From Verrucomicrobiota bacterium (GTDB lineage Bacteria > Chlamydiota > Chlamydiia > Chlamydiales > Rhabdochlamydiaceae): a DNA stretch of 35,952 bases. The notes below the pieces were generated by a model that was not told where the DNA came from, did no database searches, and worked only from the letters and a program-made list of their open reading frames with translations. Position 1 is the stretch's first letter. The number at the start of each line of letters is the position of its first letter. The position numbers were made by a program, and so were the translations under genes. The stretch is taken from positions 75,827-111,778 of the forward strand of contig JAFEGK010000008.1 of assembly GCA_018239985.1 (NCBI GenBank). Reading direction: 5' to 3'. Below, piece by piece: positions 32,659-35,952 of this stretch.

Positions 32659-33331
32659 GATCATAATATTATTATCCATTTTTACAACTGCTTTCGCCAA
32701 TTGGGAAGCCTGGGATTCTCCTGAGGGGATTTCGCGCTTTCAAAATAGCAATTCGAAGGAAAACTTTTGGAAGTTGGTCCGTTATTACGAGTCACAAGCA
32801 ACCCCCACCTATTGTAGCGTTGCCTCTTCGGTTATCGCATTGAATGCCCTCTCGGTCGAAGCACCAAAATCTAAGACCTTTGGCAACTATCGGATGTTCA
32901 CCCAAGCTGAATTCTTCTCTGATGAGGTGAATGAGATTATCCAGCAAAGTGAAGTAGCTCGGAGGGGGATGTCTTTAAATGAGCTTAGTTCGGTATTAAA
33001 AAGTTTTCCCGTTCAAGTAAAGTCCTATGAAGCTCTAGACTACTCAGAAGATGAAATTCGGCAAATCCTAATCTCCGCTCTAAGGAATCCGAATCAATCC
33101 GTACTGGCTGTTTATCAACGGAAGGAATTGAACCAGGTGGGTGGGGGCCATTGGTCTCCTGTTGCAGCTTATGATGAAGGAACCGATTCTTTGCTAATCT
33201 TAGATGTGGCGAAATTTAAATATCCGCCCGTTTGGATCGATGCTTCAGCATTCATTCATTCGATGCAGACCACCAGTATCAATGGATATTCGCGCGGGTT
33301 GATCATCCTTGAAAAGGAAATTATTAACTAG
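32648..33331 (+). CDS. Exported phytochelatin synthase-like cysteine protease
   Basis: This 227-residue protein has a signal peptide (MKTKIIILLSIFTTAFA) and a phytochelatin synthase fold. Catalytic residues are visible: Cys56 in PTYCSVASSV, His168 in GGGHWSPVAAYDE and Asp186 in LLILDVAKFKYPP, with the family's 18-residue His-Asp spacing. Bacterial members of this single-domain type generally cleave the glycine from glutathione and make little phytochelatin. Export to the periplasm or beyond suggests glutathione or peptide use outside the cytoplasm, possibly in the host vacuole. A start at 32540 would lie inside the HIT gene and hide the signal peptide. Confidence 0.87.
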   Translation: MKTKIIILLSIFTTAFANWEAWDSPEGISRFQNSNSKENFWKLVRYYESQATPTYCSVASSVIALNALSVEAPKSKTFGNYRMFTQAEFFSDEVNEIIQQSEVARRGMSLNELSSVLKSFPVQVKSYEALDYSEDEIRQILISALRNPNQSVLAVYQRKELNQVGGGHWSPVAAYDEGTDSLLILDVAKFKYPPVWIDASAFIHSMQTTSINGYSRGLIILEKEIIN

Positions 33332-33340
33332 ATTGATATT

Positions 33341-35293
33341 TTAGTTCGATTCACCGAATACCTGTGCACTAGATTTTTCTAAAATGGTGGGGCTGACGGG
33401 CTGATATTTTCCTCCGAGGTGCTCGGATAAAAAGTGTTCAGCTTGATCCATGTATTTCATGAGGTTAGCAAATCTGGCTATCCTGTGTCCCTCATCGGGA
33501 AACAGGATGTAGGTCACTTCCTTCCCATTTTTTTTCATGCTACTATAGATCTGGTGCGATTCTCTTTCATTGACAACGTGATCGTTTTTCCCGTGGACAA
33601 GCAAGAGGGGAGCTTGTATCGAATCGATATAATTGAGGGGAGAGCGGTTCTCAAAATTCTCAGGGTCAAGAGATTCGCCAAGCATGCTTGTGAGAAAGGC
33701 CTGTTTCGTATAGAAGGCCATCTTGTCTGAGAGGGGTTTTATCGTAAATTCCCAGAATAGCGGGCTCTTTTCTAAAACCGTTCTGAGGTTGGATGGGCCG
33801 CAGATCGCAACTCCACAGGCATAATAGTCAGGAGAAAATGTTAGGCTAGCAAGTGCTTCATAGCCCCCATAACTGCCTCCTAGAATCGCCAATTTTCCTT
33901 TTTCGGTAATCCCTTTTGCAATACAGCTATCCACTGCATCAAGGACGTCTAGATGGGCTTTCTTTCCCCACTCGCCATTTCCTGCGTTGACAAACTCTTT
34001 CCCAAACCCCGAGGAGAGGCGGAAATTGACGCTGAGGACCGCATATCCACAATTGGCGAGCCATTGGTGGAACGGGTTGAACTGGTACCGATCGCGGGCT
34101 TTAAATGGGCCTCCATGAGGAATGACGACAAGGGGAATGGGTTTGTCCACAGTGCCCCCTTTATCGAATTCTTTTGGTAGGGTGTAATAACAGACGAGTT
34201 TTTTCCCATCTCGTGATTCGGCCACCATCGGATACATTTTTGCGAGTTTTTTGGTTTTGGAATATTGAAGAGCAGAGAGGCTCTTTTGATTTGTATCGTA
34301 AAGCCAGAAGTTTCCCCCTTGGTCAGGAATACTATTGGCCACGATCCAAAAGCTTCCATCGCTGGTGGTGTTGATAACCTCAAAATTAGGGCCAATCTGG
34401 TTTTCAAGATAGGTGAGGTCCGGTTGGATTGAGGTGTCAATCGGATGCCATTTTTTCTGCAGATAATAGGTAGCGTAAGCGCGCGGTTTTCCGCCAATAA
34501 AAAGGAGGTCGTCGATGTCGGACTCTGAAGGGGAGGCGATGATTTTTTCTTCACCTGAGATCTTTTTGGAAAGGAGTTGGCTCATATTGGTGAATCGACT
34601 ATCCAATAAGTATACAGAGTTTTCCTCTGCATGGTACGAGAGGAACTCGGTCTGGAAGGCATCCGCTGCAGTGAGCTTTATCCAAACGGCGTCATCAGCG
34701 CTAAACACGGTCCATGAGCCATCTGTGTTGATCTCCATTTTCAAAATCAGGTCCAAGCTGTCGCTGACCAAAAATTTGGCAAATTTGTGATTTTCAAATA
34801 AGAGTTCAAATTGACCTGAATCGAGATCTAACCTGTACAAATCATGAAAAAGGGGATCTCGGTCATTGAGTCCGACGGCCACACGATTTTGTGTCGAGCT
34901 GATTTGCAAGACTTTGGTACTGACGTTGTCAAATTGCTCCATGTAATCGACATGGTGTTTGGAGTGAATATGAATCCCGTGCAGATGGAGTTTTCCTTTC
35001 CCATCCTCATCTTTGGTTAATAGGACACGTTTGCTGTCGCCAGACCAAAAAAATTGGATGATCCCCGGGGTGGTAAAGAAGGTGATTTGCTCTGCAGTTT
35101 CTCGAGAGGCCTCTCTAGGAAAGATGAACACATTTGGGATCCCCTGGCTATCAGCCCCCACATAGGCGATTGTCTTTGTATCTGGGCTAATTTTTGCAGA
35201 AATCAGGGTAGGAGCAGCAAACAGGGTCTCTTTTATATTTGCCTGCAGCGCTGGGTTGAGAATAAACATCATCATGGCGAGGAATTTTATCAT
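33341..35293 (-). CDS. Secreted S9 family (prolyl oligopeptidase-like) peptidase
   Basis: This 650-residue protein has a signal peptide (MIKFLAMMMFILNPALQA), a beta-propeller N-terminal part with repeated strands (ISPDTKTIAYVGAD, WSGDSKRVLLTKDEDGK) and a C-terminal alpha/beta hydrolase domain. Active residues are the Ser of LGGSYGGYEAL, the Asp of VHGKNDHVV and the His of DEGHR. It resembles acylaminoacyl/dipeptidyl peptidases. The start at 35293 gives a clean signal peptide; a GTG at 35317 adds eight residues that overlap the promoter. The 3' end faces the phytochelatin-synthase-like gene nine bases away. Confidence 0.9.
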   Translation of the reverse strand: MIKFLAMMMFILNPALQANIKETLFAAPTLISAKISPDTKTIAYVGADSQGIPNVFIFPREASRETAEQITFFTTPGIIQFFWSGDSKRVLLTKDEDGKGKLHLHGIHIHSKHHVDYMEQFDNVSTKVLQISSTQNRVAVGLNDRDPLFHDLYRLDLDSGQFELLFENHKFAKFLVSDSLDLILKMEINTDGSWTVFSADDAVWIKLTAADAFQTEFLSYHAEENSVYLLDSRFTNMSQLLSKKISGEEKIIASPSESDIDDLLFIGGKPRAYATYYLQKKWHPIDTSIQPDLTYLENQIGPNFEVINTTSDGSFWIVANSIPDQGGNFWLYDTNQKSLSALQYSKTKKLAKMYPMVAESRDGKKLVCYYTLPKEFDKGGTVDKPIPLVVIPHGGPFKARDRYQFNPFHQWLANCGYAVLSVNFRLSSGFGKEFVNAGNGEWGKKAHLDVLDAVDSCIAKGITEKGKLAILGGSYGGYEALASLTFSPDYYACGVAICGPSNLRTVLEKSPLFWEFTIKPLSDKMAFYTKQAFLTSMLGESLDPENFENRSPLNYIDSIQAPLLLVHGKNDHVVNERESHQIYSSMKKNGKEVTYILFPDEGHRIARFANLMKYMDQAEHFLSEHLGGKYQPVSPTILEKSSAQVFGESN

Positions 35294-35302
35294 AAGGGAG
35301 AC

Positions 35303-35331
35303 ATTATACTTTACCACTTGATTTTTCTTAA
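35303..35331 (-). promoter_or_regulatory. Candidate promoter of the S9 peptidase gene
   Basis: On the minus strand TTAAGA (35331-35326), a 17-base spacer and a perfect TATAAT (35308-35303) end nine bases before the ATG at 35293. The transcript would have almost no leader. The interval to the divergent gene at 35333 is only 39 bases. Confidence 0.45.
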
Positions 35332-35332
35332 G

Positions 35333-35881
35333 ATGTCCCGCAAAATTATTGCCATGCGCTACTGGACTCTACTATTAATTTTAATTATTTTCATTGGCAG
35401 AGCTCAAGCCAACCCAGAAATAATCAACTATATTGAAAATCATCTTCAGCTTTCCGGGGTGCTAAAAAAATCGGGTACATTTGTCTATGTGGACGTAGAC
35501 GATGCCTACATTCATCAGCTTATCCCCTTTATTGAGCATGAGGGCTTCGAAGAGCCTCCCTATTTCGACAAACCCTATTCTGCCGGAGCTCATATCTCGG
35601 TAATCTATTCTGATGAAAACTTTTCTGCTGAGGAAATTGAGGAGTATGGTCAAGAAATTTCCTTTACTCTGAAAGAGTGCCAAATCGTCCATCCCCCTAA
35701 GTGGGCAGAGATCGAAAAGGTCTATTTCATTGTCGTAGAAGCGCCTGAGCTTGATCAGCTCAGAGAAAAATATGGCCTCACCAAAAGGGAATATCCCTTT
35801 CACATCACTATAGGAGTCAAGCCTAGGACACCCTCTAAAATTACTGCTAAATTTCTTCCATTTTTAGGAGAAGCGGGGTAG
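35333..35881 (+). CDS. Exported 2H phosphoesterase-like protein
   Basis: This 182-residue protein has a signal peptide or anchor (MRYWTLLLILIIFIGRAQA, beginning at residue 8) and two motifs typical of 2H phosphoesterases: HIS (His87) and HIT (His157), each within a hydrophobic strand (AHISVIYS, FHITIGVK). Cytosolic members hydrolyse 2',3'-cyclic or 2'-5' nucleotide bonds. Export is unusual and would place it in the periplasm or outside. The start may be 35333 or 35354; the latter begins exactly at the signal peptide. A start at 35054 would cross the divergent S9 gene. A terminator overlaps the stop codon. Confidence 0.75.
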   Translation: MSRKIIAMRYWTLLLILIIFIGRAQANPEIINYIENHLQLSGVLKKSGTFVYVDVDDAYIHQLIPFIEHEGFEEPPYFDKPYSAGAHISVIYSDENFSAEEIEEYGQEISFTLKECQIVHPPKWAEIEKVYFIVVEAPELDQLREKYGLTKREYPFHITIGVKPRTPSKITAKFLPFLGEAG

Positions 35882-35896
35882 CCTTGCAGGCTTTTT
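35880..35896 (+). terminator. Rho-independent terminator
   Basis: AGCCT-TGC-AGGCT forms a 5-base stem followed by TTTTT. The stem overlaps the TAG stop of the 2H phosphoesterase gene. Confidence 0.6.
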
Positions 35897-35952
35897 AGAG
35901 ACTGTCCACAAACCCAGGTTTCGCCAATTTTCGGGATTATTTTGGCCGATTT
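35896..35952 (-). repeat. Right copy of inverted repeat bounding the window
   Basis: The reverse complement of the last 57 bases matches 18-75 at about 90% identity with small gaps. The shared outer motif is TTTGTGGACAGTCTCT. The match continues to the last base of the window, so the element extends beyond it. Confidence 0.6.

Overview
The window is gene-dense bacterial DNA (about 31 supported protein genes, no rRNA or tRNA seen). It looks like a chromosome segment of an environmental chlamydia (Chlamydiota, Parachlamydiales-like). The reasons are a compact bioB-bioF-bioD-bioA cluster lacking bioC/bioH, as in Chlamydiaceae, a candidate effector with a chlamydia-style N-terminal hydrophobic segment, and several small secreted hydrolases. 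This assignment is an inference; no marker gene is present.

Layout. 1-572: transposon-end-like repeats, a promoter-like and a terminator-like element, then a leader. 573-4181 (+): operon of an unrecognised protein, a DUF917 protein and a hydantoinase/oxoprolinase. 4237-5891 (-): secreted alpha/beta hydrolase and an outer-membrane barrel-like protein. 6033-6192: a long imperfect palindrome resembling a MITE. 6200-13093: a photoprotection island with an SRPBCC protein, a photolyase-related protein without iron-sulfur cysteines, a SprT-like/DUF2786 protein, a membrane protein, TspO, a CPD photolyase and a DUF2867 SDR. 13163-15119 (+): an MFS transporter and a DUF2652 cyclase-like protein.

15145-17080 holds the most unusual locus. 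A (+) gene encodes a protein with macrodomain (ADP-ribose-binding) motifs in circularly permuted order. It is convergent with, and overlaps by 14 bases, a (-) gene encoding a PARP-like ADP-ribosyltransferase with a visible H-Y-E triad. This is a candidate writer/eraser pair that I do not recognise as a described system.

17181-22126 (-): a biotin operon bioB-bioF-bioD-bioA followed by a ferritin-like diiron protein and a Vat-type acetyltransferase. A 13-base perfect dyad separates it from a divergent winged-helix/DUF6314-like gene, which is convergent with a stand-alone BPL_N amidotransferase-like gene. Synthesis, a possible regulator and a biotin-ligase-associated domain are therefore clustered.

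23837-25723 (+): sulfur-trafficking operon tusA-like, dsrE2-like, and a rhodanese/persulfide dioxygenase-like fusion. 25707-27503 (-): GMC oxidoreductase. 27596-30385 (+): ABC exporter, a small cysteine-rich membrane protein and ExoD. 30447-33331 (+): an HSDL2-like SDR whose catalytic Tyr is Phe, a HAD phosphatase, a HIT protein and a secreted phytochelatin-synthase-like protease. 33341-35293 (-): secreted S9 peptidase. 35333-35881 (+): exported 2H-phosphoesterase-like protein. The window ends in an inverted copy of the repeat found at its start, so the whole segment lies between related element ends. Several genes have a -10 box only 6-13 bases before the start codon and no Shine-Dalgarno, which suggests leaderless mRNAs.
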